In this document: positions 34,980 to 43,649 of the stretch, piece by piece
How the letters are laid out: the number at the start of each line of letters is the position of its first letter
Position numbering within the stretch: the first letter of the stretch is position 1
Assembly: GCA_002428935.1 (NCBI GenBank)
Contig: DIYG01000052.1
Location: 1-46,407, forward strand
Reading direction: 5' to 3'
DNA: 46,407 nt
Source: Halieaceae bacterium UBA6060
GTDB taxonomy: Bacteria; Pseudomonadota; Gammaproteobacteria; Pseudomonadales; Halieaceae
The notes under the pieces: model-generated
Databases searched by the model: none
Seen by the model: the letters and a program-made list of their open reading frames with translations, nothing else
What the model was told of the DNA's origin: nothing
Program-made: the position numbers and the translations under genes

Positions 34980-37409
34980 GTGAAAGATGACAGTGTAATC
35001 AGCCGGTTCTTCCGCATGATAGAAGTGTTTGTCTTCTATCATCCGAAGACCTTCCTCTCCGTGATTTTGCTGGCAACGGTGTTCTTCGCCAGCCGGATTC
35101 CCTATCTGGAGATGTACTCCAACTTTGCGGATCTCCTGCCCCAGGAGCATCCCTATATCCAGCTTCACAACGATGTGAAGGACACCTTTGGCGGTGCCAA
35201 TAACGTGGTGATGGCGATCACGGTGGAGGAGGGCGACATCTTTAGTTCCGACACCCTGGCCCGTATCCATCGTCTGACTCAGGGCGTGGATTCCCTTCCC
35301 GGCGTGAACCACAACCTGGTGCGCAGCCTGACACACCGGACCGTGCGCAAAACCTGGCTGACGGAAATGGGCAATATGAACTCCGAGGCCTACTACGATC
35401 CGCTCTATCCGGAGATGAGCGAAGCACAACTGGCCCAGCTGCGCCTTGACGTTATGGCGAACCCTACGGTCTACGGCTTGCTCGTGTCGCCGGACCTCAA
35501 GTCGGCTTTGATTCGAGGCACTTTCAACGAGGGCCAGCTCGACTACGTCGAGATCTTCCGTCAACTCGGAGAACTCAAGGAAGAAGTGGAAGCGTTGCGG
35601 GTCAGCGAGTCCACCAGCGGCGCGACAATCTACGCCACCGGTCAACCCGTTCTCATGGGTTGGGTCTACAGTTACCTGGGTCAGATCATGCAGATCTTCT
35701 TCATGACCCTGGCCATTCTCCTTGCCTTGCTGGTCATGTACTTCCGCAAACGCGGCTACGGTATTCTCCTGCCCCTTATCGGTGTGCTTATCTCTGCCAC
35801 CTGGGGTCTGGGTATCGTGTCTCTCCTGGGATACAACCTGGATCCTCTGACGCTCGTCATTCCTTTTTTGATTACGGCCCGGGCCATGTCCCACGGCATT
35901 CAGCTGGTCGAGCGCTACTACCTCGAGGCACTTCACGCCAAGGACAATCACGACGCCGCCCGTCGAACCTTTGAGTCTCTGTTTCGGCCCGGGACTCTGG
36001 GGATTGTTTCCGATGCCGTGGGTTTGCTGTTGATCTCCCTGGGTTCTTCGCCGATCAATGTGAAGCTGGGTATCTATGCCTCAATCTGGGCTTCGTCTGT
36101 GGTGCTGACGGTACTTATGGCGGTGCCTCTGGTCTTGTCCCTGCTGCCCTTAAGCCGTCATGAGGACGCTGAGGTCGACCAGCAGGGCGGTGGGCTATGG
36201 GCAGCCATGGCGGAGTTCGTGTCCAGCCCCCGGGGGTCCATGGCCGTGCTTCTTATTGCCGCCGTGGCCTATGTTGGCGGTGGTGTTCTAAGTTCTCGGG
36301 TGCAGATTGGTGAGTCCGAACCTGGGTCACCGATCCTGTACCCCGATCACGACTACAACGTCTCATCCAAGAACATCAACGACAACTTTCCGGGTTCGGA
36401 AGAGATGTATGTGGTGGCGCACACCTCAGAGCCCGGCGGTATCAAGCGTCCCGAAGTACTCCGGGCCCTCCAGGATTTCCAGATTCATATGCTTCATGAC
36501 CCGGAGATGGGAGGCAGTAAAGGCATTCCCGATCTGGTGAAGCAGGTTAACCAGATTCTCCACAACGATGATCCCCGTTGGGCCGTAATTCCCGACGAGG
36601 CCAGCTATGTCGGCGGACTCATGTTTGCCTTTATGGCTTCCAGTCCAATCCCTGGCGCTCTCAAGGAGTTCGTTGATACGGACGATCAGACAGCGAACTT
36701 GGTGTTTTTCTACAAGGACCATAAGGGCGAGACCCTACGCCGGGCTATTCACATGGCCAAGAGTTGGATCGAAGACCCCGCGAACCAGGTGGAGGGGCTG
36801 GAAATGCGCCTCGCGGGTGGGCCTATCGGCGTAACGGCGGCGATTAATGAGGCGGCCTTTGAAAGCAACATCGTGATTATCCCCGCAGCCATGGCACTCA
36901 TCTTTCTTTTTGTTACGGCGTTCTACTGGTCCCTCCATTCGGGTTGGCTCATGTTCCTGGTGATGACCTTCTGCACGGTTTCCACCTACGCCTATATGGG
37001 CGTCGCAGGCATCGGCATCGATGTGAACACCGTGCCGATCATTGCCGTGGGGATCGGCGTAGGCATCGACTACTCCATTTACATGATGGATCGCGTGCGA
37101 GAAGAAACCGCCCGTGCTGCAGGGGATCTGAATACCGGTATTCGCAATGCTATCGCCACGACGGGTAAAGCCATCGCTTTCACGGCCACTGCGCTCATCG
37201 GCGGAGTGGTGATGTGGGCCTTCGTTTCCGAGCTTCGTTTCCAGGCCGACGCGGCTCTCCTACTGGTCGTCATGCTGATCCTAAACGCCTGGGCCGCAGC
37301 CAATCTTGTACCGGCCTGGATCGTCCGCTTCCGTCCGAAGTTCATCACGCAGGCTGAACTACTCGACGGTGACGTCGAGATGACGCCCGCTCACAGCACT
37401 GTGGCCTGA
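34980..37409 (+). CDS. MMPL/RND-family transporter
   Basis: 809 residues with the two-half RND layout. A first helix (TFLSVILLATVFFASRI) is followed by a periplasmic domain, a block of helices (FFMTLAILLALLVMYF onward), a second periplasmic domain (about 440-620) and a final block of helices ending near residue 785. Characteristic polar helix positions are in TARAMSHGIQLVERY and IGVGIDYSIYMMDRV. GTG start at 34980. It likely moves a hydrophobic compound or lipid across the envelope. Co-encoding with aromatic degradation suggests uptake or efflux of a substrate, but this is inference. Confidence 0.88.
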   Translation: MKDDSVISRFFRMIEVFVFYHPKTFLSVILLATVFFASRIPYLEMYSNFADLLPQEHPYIQLHNDVKDTFGGANNVVMAITVEEGDIFSSDTLARIHRLTQGVDSLPGVNHNLVRSLTHRTVRKTWLTEMGNMNSEAYYDPLYPEMSEAQLAQLRLDVMANPTVYGLLVSPDLKSALIRGTFNEGQLDYVEIFRQLGELKEEVEALRVSESTSGATIYATGQPVLMGWVYSYLGQIMQIFFMTLAILLALLVMYFRKRGYGILLPLIGVLISATWGLGIVSLLGYNLDPLTLVIPFLITARAMSHGIQLVERYYLEALHAKDNHDAARRTFESLFRPGTLGIVSDAVGLLLISLGSSPINVKLGIYASIWASSVVLTVLMAVPLVLSLLPLSRHEDAEVDQQGGGLWAAMAEFVSSPRGSMAVLLIAAVAYVGGGVLSSRVQIGESEPGSPILYPDHDYNVSSKNINDNFPGSEEMYVVAHTSEPGGIKRPEVLRALQDFQIHMLHDPEMGGSKGIPDLVKQVNQILHNDDPRWAVIPDEASYVGGLMFAFMASSPIPGALKEFVDTDDQTANLVFFYKDHKGETLRRAIHMAKSWIEDPANQVEGLEMRLAGGPIGVTAAINEAAFESNIVIIPAAMALIFLFVTAFYWSLHSGWLMFLVMTFCTVSTYAYMGVAGIGIDVNTVPIIAVGIGVGIDYSIYMMDRVREETARAAGDLNTGIRNAIATTGKAIAFTATALIGGVVMWAFVSELRFQADAALLLVVMLILNAWAAANLVPAWIVRFRPKFITQAELLDGDVEMTPAHSTVA

Positions 37410-37443
37410 GGGCCACGCTCATTAGTCACTAGGGGGAGAGTCC

Positions 37444-39417
37444 ATGACTAACATAAAAAAGCTCCTGACTATCGGCGTTTGTACCGCATCCGCGGCACTG
37501 GCTTCCGGTGTGGGAATGGCTCAGGAGTCCGGGTGGGACACCGCCGGTTTCGTGGAGAACGCGACGTTCTACCGCGATGGCCGGGGTCTGTCCAAGTCTC
37601 GGAATACGGCGCAGTTCGAATTCAGCAAGGATTTCGGCAAGCGCATGGGCATGAACAACTTCCGCCTCTCGGGCACGCTGCGAGCGACCTACGACGCTGT
37701 GTACGATCTCAACGAGGATGAGTTTGGCAAAAAGGCCGGTGGACCGCGGAGCTTTGAGAACTTCGGCAGCACCACGGCCCAGGCCCTCTTTGGCGGCGAT
37801 GGCTCTTCTCCCTGGGGCTTCTCCATCCTTGGTAACGGCGGCGCTGCTGCTGGCAATCCAATACCTCCGGGCTTCCTCTTCGACGTCGGATCCAACCCAA
37901 ATGACGGCTTGGCTGTTCTCGGCGAGGAATTTCATGACCCCAGGGGCGGTGTGACCATCGGCGTGCCCCTGCGCCCTTGTGACACGGATTCCCGAGGATG
38001 TGGTCTGGAGGACTACATGGATTGGGATCTGAATGAACTACGCTTCCCGGACTTCAACGACCACCTGGACTTTATCCGGGAGCTGTATATCGAAGGCAGC
38101 GTTGCTACCGGCGACACCTCTGAACTGTTCCTGCGTATCGGTAAGCAGCAGGTGGTCTGGGGCCGTACGGACTTGTTCCGCGTACTGGATATCATCAACC
38201 CCGTCGACTTCGCCCGGCACAACATCTACGACGAGTTGGAGGATATCCGTATTCCCCAATGGATCGCTTCCGCGGAGTTTCGTTGGGGTGCGGTTGGTGC
38301 CTTTGACGATCTAAACCTGCAGTTTGTTTGGAACTTCGACGAGTTCCGGCCGAATAACCTGGGGCAGGGCGGGTCGCCATACTCCATTCTAGATGCGGGC
38401 AGCTTTTTCCGGGCTATGAATAACTGCTGGGAAAACGGCTGTACTGTCTCGAACTTTGTGCCCGCCGCTGCCATCGGGCTGGATGACCCGGGCCTGATTG
38501 CCGCTGATTTCGCGCCAAATGTAATCGGTATCCGTCAGGTGGATTTGCCGGAGTGGAAGCTGTCCAACACTCAGGGTGGTGTAAAGCTAGAGGGGGTCTA
38601 CAAGGATGTGGGCTTTTCCTTGAACTACTACCACTTCTTCCAGCAGCTGCCGGTTCTGCGTGGTGACATTGAGTCCGTCAACGCCTTCACCGGTGAAGTT
38701 GCGGACTGGGATCACCTCATTGCTTTCGACATTAATTTCCCGGAGGTGGATCTCTTGGGCGGTAGCCTTGACCTGTATGTGGATAGCTTGAAGTCAGTGG
38801 TCCGCGTAGAGGCGGCTTATACGCAGGGAGAGGAATTTGCCAACACCTTGGAGGCGGATCTGTATTCAGACTCGGATGTGTTCCGCTGGGTACTGGGTGT
38901 GGATCGCAATACCTTTATTCCCTTCCTGAACAAGAAGCGCGCCTTCCTGATTTCCGGTCAGATCTTTGGTGAGCACCTCCTTGATCACGAGTTGGAGCAA
39001 GCTGCCCTCGGCCCCGTGGGGATTCCGAACTGGAAAGACAACTACATCGCCACGCTATTGATAAAGGGCTGGTACAAGTCCGACACGATCAGCCCTCAGG
39101 TCATCATGGCCTGGGATTACGAGGCGGGTGCCGGCACGATTGCGCCGTCCGTGGACTGGCTCATTAACGACAACTGGCGGCTTATTGCGGGCTTCAACAT
39201 CAAGGTTGGTGACGGCATGGGTGATCAGGAGTTTGACGATTGCCGGGCCTGTAATCCCTTCCCGCCCTTCACGGCGACGCCGGCTCACGCTGACCCCTTC
39301 CAGTCTGGTTCCGTAGGTCTGGGTGGCATCGAACCCCTCGGTCGCTTTCGCTCCGGCCCGCTCGGCAGTGCCAGTGAAGAAGATGAATTCCAGGTCACCC
39401 TTCGGTATCGCTTCTAA
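37444..39417 (+). CDS. DUF1302 outer-membrane protein
   Basis: 657 residues. A signal peptide (LLTIGVCTASAALASGVGMA) precedes a long beta-rich chain with alternating aromatics. It ends in VTLRYRF, the terminal phenylalanine expected of outer-membrane barrels. IGKQQVVWGRTDLFRVLDIINP is a hallmark segment of DUF1302 proteins. Members occur with DUF1329 proteins and MMPL pumps in degraders of hydrophobic compounds and are thought to form the outer-membrane part of a transport route. AGGGGGAG precedes ATG 37444. Confidence 0.85.
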   Translation: MTNIKKLLTIGVCTASAALASGVGMAQESGWDTAGFVENATFYRDGRGLSKSRNTAQFEFSKDFGKRMGMNNFRLSGTLRATYDAVYDLNEDEFGKKAGGPRSFENFGSTTAQALFGGDGSSPWGFSILGNGGAAAGNPIPPGFLFDVGSNPNDGLAVLGEEFHDPRGGVTIGVPLRPCDTDSRGCGLEDYMDWDLNELRFPDFNDHLDFIRELYIEGSVATGDTSELFLRIGKQQVVWGRTDLFRVLDIINPVDFARHNIYDELEDIRIPQWIASAEFRWGAVGAFDDLNLQFVWNFDEFRPNNLGQGGSPYSILDAGSFFRAMNNCWENGCTVSNFVPAAAIGLDDPGLIAADFAPNVIGIRQVDLPEWKLSNTQGGVKLEGVYKDVGFSLNYYHFFQQLPVLRGDIESVNAFTGEVADWDHLIAFDINFPEVDLLGGSLDLYVDSLKSVVRVEAAYTQGEEFANTLEADLYSDSDVFRWVLGVDRNTFIPFLNKKRAFLISGQIFGEHLLDHELEQAALGPVGIPNWKDNYIATLLIKGWYKSDTISPQVIMAWDYEAGAGTIAPSVDWLINDNWRLIAGFNIKVGDGMGDQEFDDCRACNPFPPFTATPAHADPFQSGSVGLGGIEPLGRFRSGPLGSASEEDEFQVTLRYRF

Positions 39418-39444
39418 AGCGAAAGAGAATCAGGAGATACACCA

Positions 39445-40755
39445 ATGTTGAAGAAAACTCTCGCAACGGCAGTGCTGCTTTCCGCAGCATCGTCCTTCAT
39501 TGCTGAAGCGGCGACGCTTGAGGATGTGGAGGCTTCGTTCTACCCCTACAAGGACACTGTTCCGACCTTCGAAGGCCTGAGTACCGGCATGACCATCAAC
39601 TCCGGGAACGTCGAGCAGTTCGCTGAAATTCTCGATCCGGCTGTATATCAAATGCTTAAGGATGGCTGGTTCGAAATGAAGGTCGGCGATACGACTTCCT
39701 TTGACCTCCACCCAAATTATGTCGAAGCGACCCGTAAGGGGTTGGGGCAGGTCGCCTTGGGCGATGAGCTGGGACAGATCAACGGCTTCGTCGCTGGCCG
39801 CCCCTTCCCGGAAGAGCCCGACATGAGTGACCCCCGGGCTGGTGAAAAGCTCGCCTGGAATTACAAGTATGGCTACAACTGGGGTGACAATGCGGCGATC
39901 TACCCTTTCTACTGGCGATACCGCGACATGGATTCGGGCAAGGTGGAGCGGACTATCAAGTTCAACTTCCACTTCCTGAACTACATGCACCGCGTGAACC
40001 AGGAGCCCGTACCCCAGTTTGCAGACAACCCCTCTGAGCTGTTCCGAGCCATCTATGTTCAGGTGCTCGAACCTTTTGATGTGAAGAACACGCAGTTACT
40101 CATCCATCGAGCAGAGGATGACTTGAAGCGCGATAACACCTGGCTTTACCTGGGCTTTCAGCGTCGTGTTCGGCGCTTGTCCTCCGGTCAGATCACGGAC
40201 TCTTTCCTGGGTGCGGACATCATGATCGAGGATTTTGAGGGCTATAACGGCCGGATCTCGGACATGAACTGGACCTACAAGGGTACGAAGAACATCATGC
40301 TTCCCTTCTTTAACCACAATGATATGGACCTCGCCACGGACCTCGTCGAGAGCGACGGCTACCAGTTTGTGGACTTTGGCGGAAAGGGTGGTTGCTACCC
40401 GAACATCACCTGGCAGCTGCGCAAGGTGTACGTTTTGGAATCTGACCCCAAGGACGACAACCACCCGATCAGCAAGCGCACACATTTTGTTGATGCACAG
40501 ACTTTCACGCTGCCTCGGACTCTGATCTATGACCGAAAGGGTGATCTCTGGAAGTCCTGGCTCATCGGTCAGGCCCACCCGGATCATCACCTTGAGAAGA
40601 ACAAGGGTACGGGTGTGGCCATTGATGACGCCTTTAGCATGGTTGATGTGCAGGCGGGTCACTGCACAACAGGCCAGTTCAAAGGCCAGGTTGATCCCGA
40701 ATTGAATCCCGTGAAGATCTTCACGGTGCAAAACATGCGTTCCAAGGGTCGCTAA
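39445..40755 (+). CDS. DUF1329 periplasmic protein (LolA/LolB-like fold)
   Basis: 436 residues with a signal peptide (LATAVLLSAASSFIAEA). Recognisable stretches are NPSELFRAIYVQVLEPFDVKN, WLYLGFQRRVRRLSSGQ and WQLRKVYVLE. DUF1329 proteins have a LolB-like cavity suited to carrying a hydrophobic molecule through the periplasm, and regularly follow DUF1302 genes. AGGAGA precedes ATG 39445. Last gene before an intrinsic-terminator-like hairpin. Confidence 0.85.
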   Translation: MLKKTLATAVLLSAASSFIAEAATLEDVEASFYPYKDTVPTFEGLSTGMTINSGNVEQFAEILDPAVYQMLKDGWFEMKVGDTTSFDLHPNYVEATRKGLGQVALGDELGQINGFVAGRPFPEEPDMSDPRAGEKLAWNYKYGYNWGDNAAIYPFYWRYRDMDSGKVERTIKFNFHFLNYMHRVNQEPVPQFADNPSELFRAIYVQVLEPFDVKNTQLLIHRAEDDLKRDNTWLYLGFQRRVRRLSSGQITDSFLGADIMIEDFEGYNGRISDMNWTYKGTKNIMLPFFNHNDMDLATDLVESDGYQFVDFGGKGGCYPNITWQLRKVYVLESDPKDDNHPISKRTHFVDAQTFTLPRTLIYDRKGDLWKSWLIGQAHPDHHLEKNKGTGVAIDDAFSMVDVQAGHCTTGQFKGQVDPELNPVKIFTVQNMRSKGR

Positions 40756-40769
40756 CGCGGTGCAAGACT

Positions 40770-40808
40770 GGCGCGTCCGGTGGCAGTGCTGCCGGCGCGC
40801 CTTTTTTT
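40770..40808 (+). terminator. Rho-independent terminator inside the meta-pathway gene string
   Basis: GGCGCG + T bulge + CCGG pairs with CCGG + CGCGCC (40770-40801) and is followed by seven Ts (40802-40808). This is a textbook intrinsic terminator. It lies only 13 bases ahead of the next gene, so downstream genes need read-through or another promoter. Confidence 0.8.
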
Positions 40809-40820
40809 GGAAAACCTCTC

Positions 40821-41414
40821 ATGCAAGAACCGATTGAACTGAAGCTGTTTTTCAACTTTCGCAGTCCCTACTGCTACATCGCCTCGCGCACGTTCTTTGA
40901 GGCCCTGGAGCCATTCAACGTGCGCCTGAGCTGGCGTCCCCTGGGTGGCTGGTCCGGCCGTTCTTCACCGGAGCGCGCGAAGGTCAAGGTTCCCCTGACA
41001 CGCCAGGATATGCGGCGTATCACTCGAAAGATGGGCTTGCCCATGAACCCGCCACCCCTCACCACGGAACCGACCAAGGCCGCCCTGGTGTCCTTTGTCG
41101 CCGAAGAGCAGGGTGTTCTAAGGGACTGGATTCGCCTCGTCATGTGGAATGAATGGGCCCTGGGGAAGGATATCGGAGATGCATCACTGCTTTTGAGCCT
41201 GGGTGAAACCCTTGGTCTGGACGCCGATGCAGTTCACGCCGCCATGGGAAGCAACGACTATGCTAGCCGGCTCGATGCAAACTGGGATGAAGCGCAGGAA
41301 CTGGGTCTGATCGGTGTGCCCAGTATCTGTATCGGGGACGAACTGTTCTGGGGTGCGGACCGCCTGGAGTACGTTGTGGACCACCTTCGTGAACTCCGCG
41401 CCGTGGTCTTTTAA
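40821..41414 (+). CDS. DsbA-fold oxidoreductase/isomerase (2-hydroxychromene-2-carboxylate isomerase-like)
   Basis: 197 residues of the kappa-GST / HCCA isomerase group. The N-terminal active-site segment FFNFRSPYCYIASRTF has Ser15, where glutathione is activated in characterised members. A helical insert follows, then GLIGVPSICIGDELFWGADRLEYV. HCCA isomerases catalyse glutathione-dependent isomerisation of ring-cleavage products in naphthalene breakdown. Here the gene heads three thiol-type enzymes placed between dmpH and dmpE. The actual substrate is unknown. Confidence 0.8.
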   Translation: MQEPIELKLFFNFRSPYCYIASRTFFEALEPFNVRLSWRPLGGWSGRSSPERAKVKVPLTRQDMRRITRKMGLPMNPPPLTTEPTKAALVSFVAEEQGVLRDWIRLVMWNEWALGKDIGDASLLLSLGETLGLDADAVHAAMGSNDYASRLDANWDEAQELGLIGVPSICIGDELFWGADRLEYVVDHLRELRAVVF

Positions 41415-41417
41415 GCC

Positions 41418-42224
41418 ATGACCGACGACGGCATTACGCTGTACACGCACCCCATGTCGCCCTGCGCTCAGAAAGTGCGCATTGTTCTGGCGGAAAAGGG
41501 TGTGTCCTGGACGGGGGTGCATGTAAACCTGGCGGCAAAGGAAAACCTGCGCCCTGCCTATCTCAAGCTCAACTCCCAGGGTGTTGTGCCCACGCTGGTA
41601 CATCGCGGAGTGCCTATCGTCGAGTCCAGCGTGATCTGCGAATACCTGGATGACGCGTTTCCGGAACCGGCCCTCATGCCTCGGGATCCGCTGGTCAAGG
41701 CAGAAGTCCGAAACTGGATGAAACACGTGGATGTGAAGCTCCATCCGTCTTGCGGCGCGATTCAGTGGCCCATGATCATGCGCCAGGCGCTGCTAGAACG
41801 ATCAGAGGATGAGCGCAACGCCATTATGGATCGCATTCCCGACGCGCCGCGCCGAGAACGGCAGAAACGGCTCCTCGCCCAAGGGCTGGATGCGCCCGAT
41901 GTGAAAGCTGCCGTGGGCGTCTATCGAACGACAGTCTTGCGTATGGAGGAGACCCTTAAGGATCGCCCGTGGATTGCCGGGGAGGGCTTTACGCTCGGTG
42001 ACGCCTGCCTGGCTCCGTATTTCCAGACCCTCTATCAGTTTCAATGGGGTGGTCTCATGAACGGCTGTGAACGGGTGCAGAACTGGTATGACCGGGTCTG
42101 CCGTCGTCCGTCCTACGAGCAGGCTATTGCCGATGACTTTCCCGTCGAGGTTTTGGAGGATCTCCAGGCTCGCGGTGAACGGGCCTGGCCCAAGATTCAG
42201 GCGCACATGGATCAGTCTTCGTGA
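41418..42224 (+). CDS. Glutathione S-transferase family protein (larger)
   Basis: 268 residues with an N-terminal thioredoxin-like GST domain (TLYTHPMSPCAQKVRIVLAE, then NSQGVVPTLVHRGVPIVESS, which contains the cis-Pro and gamma-Glu binding residues ES) and a helical C-terminal domain (IAGEGFTLGDACLAPYF). The SPCAQKVR motif and a central insert of about 30 residues resemble beta-etherase / maleylacetoacetate-isomerase-type GSTs. Three bases after the DsbA-fold gene, and overlapping the next GST gene by 4 bases. A role in isomerising or conjugating pathway intermediates is inferred. Confidence 0.82.
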   Translation: MTDDGITLYTHPMSPCAQKVRIVLAEKGVSWTGVHVNLAAKENLRPAYLKLNSQGVVPTLVHRGVPIVESSVICEYLDDAFPEPALMPRDPLVKAEVRNWMKHVDVKLHPSCGAIQWPMIMRQALLERSEDERNAIMDRIPDAPRRERQKRLLAQGLDAPDVKAAVGVYRTTVLRMEETLKDRPWIAGEGFTLGDACLAPYFQTLYQFQWGGLMNGCERVQNWYDRVCRRPSYEQAIADDFPVEVLEDLQARGERAWPKIQAHMDQSS

Positions 42225-42826
42225 TCCTCTACGAACGTACTGACTGCCCTTTCTGCTGGAAGGTTCGCCTGGCCCTGGAGACCTTGGAAATCCCTTGCGA
42301 GCTCGTTGCCAGCGAGGCGGGGAATCCCTACCCCCAGGTACGTGAGCTGAGTCCCACAGGGTCTGTACCGGTATTGGTTGATGGAGACACGGTGCTCTGG
42401 GATTCCGCAGTTATCGTGGAATATCTTGATCAGTTGGCGGGTGGCAGGTTACTCCGCGGAGATGCCCGGGCCCAGGCCAACAGCCGCCAATGGGCCCTGT
42501 ATTCCGACCGCCACGTGGGGCCGGCGCTACGCGATATTGTCTTTGAGCGGCGATCCCGATCTGAAGGTGAGCGGGATGAAGAATTGATCGAGCGGAGCTT
42601 CAAGTCCTGGCGGGCCTGCCAGGAACGGTTGGAGCAGAACTGGAAGCCCGTGCTGCCTCTGACGCTGGAGGGCTGCGCCCTGGCCGCTCGTTTCGGTGTT
42701 GCCCAGGCCTATGATGCGGAAATCGACGAAGTCCATGGCGATCTCCGACATTGGTTTGACAAGGTCCGTGAGACTGACGCCTGGTCGCGCGCCTATCCCA
42801 AAAACTTTATCCGGCCAACGAGTTAA
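42221..42826 (+). CDS. Glutathione S-transferase / glutaredoxin-like protein (smaller)
   Basis: 201 residues. The GST N-terminal domain carries a glutaredoxin-like CPFC (TDCPFCWKVRLALE), then SPTGSVPVLVDGDTVLWDSAVIVEYL, with a short helical C-terminal domain ending YPKNFIRPTS. GTG 42221 overlaps the previous stop as GTGA. The CxxC pair suggests redox or deglutathionylation chemistry rather than simple conjugation. Substrate unknown; co-translated with the larger GST. Confidence 0.8.
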   Translation: MILYERTDCPFCWKVRLALETLEIPCELVASEAGNPYPQVRELSPTGSVPVLVDGDTVLWDSAVIVEYLDQLAGGRLLRGDARAQANSRQWALYSDRHVGPALRDIVFERRSRSEGERDEELIERSFKSWRACQERLEQNWKPVLPLTLEGCALAARFGVAQAYDAEIDEVHGDLRHWFDKVRETDAWSRAYPKNFIRPTS

Positions 42827-42849
42827 AGAAAGCAGAAGGAAGCTAGCTC

Positions 42850-43638
42850 ATGAATGACGAGATGATTGCGGCCTTGGGGCTGGAACTGTACGAAGCCCTG
42901 CGCTGCGGCGTAGCAGTGCAACCCCTCACCGCGCGGGACATCCCGATCCTCATTGAGGACGCCTATCACATCAGTCAGGCCATGCTGCGATTGCGCCTTG
43001 AGCGCGATGGGGAAGTCGTTGTGGGCAAGAAGATTGGCGTGACGAGCAAACCCGTGCAGGAGATGCTCAATGTTCATCAGCCGGATTTCGGTTTCCTCAC
43101 CGATGCCATGGAGGCCCCCAACGGCGGTGACATTCCCATCGCTGGCAACCTCATTTCGCCCCGAGCCGAGGGTGAGATTGCCTTCCGCCTTAAGTCCGAT
43201 CTCAAGGGACCGGGGATCACGGAGGCAGATGTGCTGGATGCCACCGAGGTGATCATGCCCTGCTTCGAGATTGTGGATTCGCGAATTGAGGATTGGCGTA
43301 TCAAGATCGAGGATACGGTGGCAGATAACGCTTCTTGCGGTGTCTACGTGCTCGGCGATACGGCAGTGGATCCGCGGGATCTCGATCTTCCCACCCTGCA
43401 CATGACCATCACCAAGAACGGGGACTTCAACTCTGAGGGATATGGTCGGGCCGTGCAGGGGAATCCCTTGACTGCCGTGGCCTGGTTGGCAAACACGCTC
43501 GGTAGTTTTGGCATTCCCTTTCTCGCTGGGGAGGTGATCCTGTCTGGATCCCTAGCGCCCCTGATTCCCGTAGTTGCCGGTGACAGGCTCCATTTGGAGA
43601 TTGGCGGTCTCGGCACCTGTTCCTGTCAATTTGTCTGA
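42850..43638 (+). CDS. dmpE: 2-Oxopent-4-enoate (2-hydroxypentadienoate) hydratase (DmpE type)
   Basis: 262 residues of the same fold as DmpH but with hydratase features: GKKIGVTSKPVQEMLNVHQPDFGFL, PRAEGEIAFRLKSDLKGPGI with metal-binding acidic residues, and EIVDSRIEDWRIKIEDTVADNAS. It adds water to 2-hydroxypenta-2,4-dienoate to give 4-hydroxy-2-oxovalerate. GAAGGAAG precedes ATG 42850. Heads the dmpEFG terminal part of the pathway. Confidence 0.93.
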   Translation: MNDEMIAALGLELYEALRCGVAVQPLTARDIPILIEDAYHISQAMLRLRLERDGEVVVGKKIGVTSKPVQEMLNVHQPDFGFLTDAMEAPNGGDIPIAGNLISPRAEGEIAFRLKSDLKGPGITEADVLDATEVIMPCFEIVDSRIEDWRIKIEDTVADNASCGVYVLGDTAVDPRDLDLPTLHMTITKNGDFNSEGYGRAVQGNPLTAVAWLANTLGSFGIPFLAGEVILSGSLAPLIPVVAGDRLHLEIGGLGTCSCQFV

Positions 43639-43649
43639 GAATCGATGCG

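Noticed and set aside
34440..35951. A 503-codon frame antisense to the YCF48 and MMPL genes
   Set aside because: Its product is His/Gln/Val-rich with no family features and mirrors well-supported genes on the other strand; it is a product of the GC-rich codon pattern.
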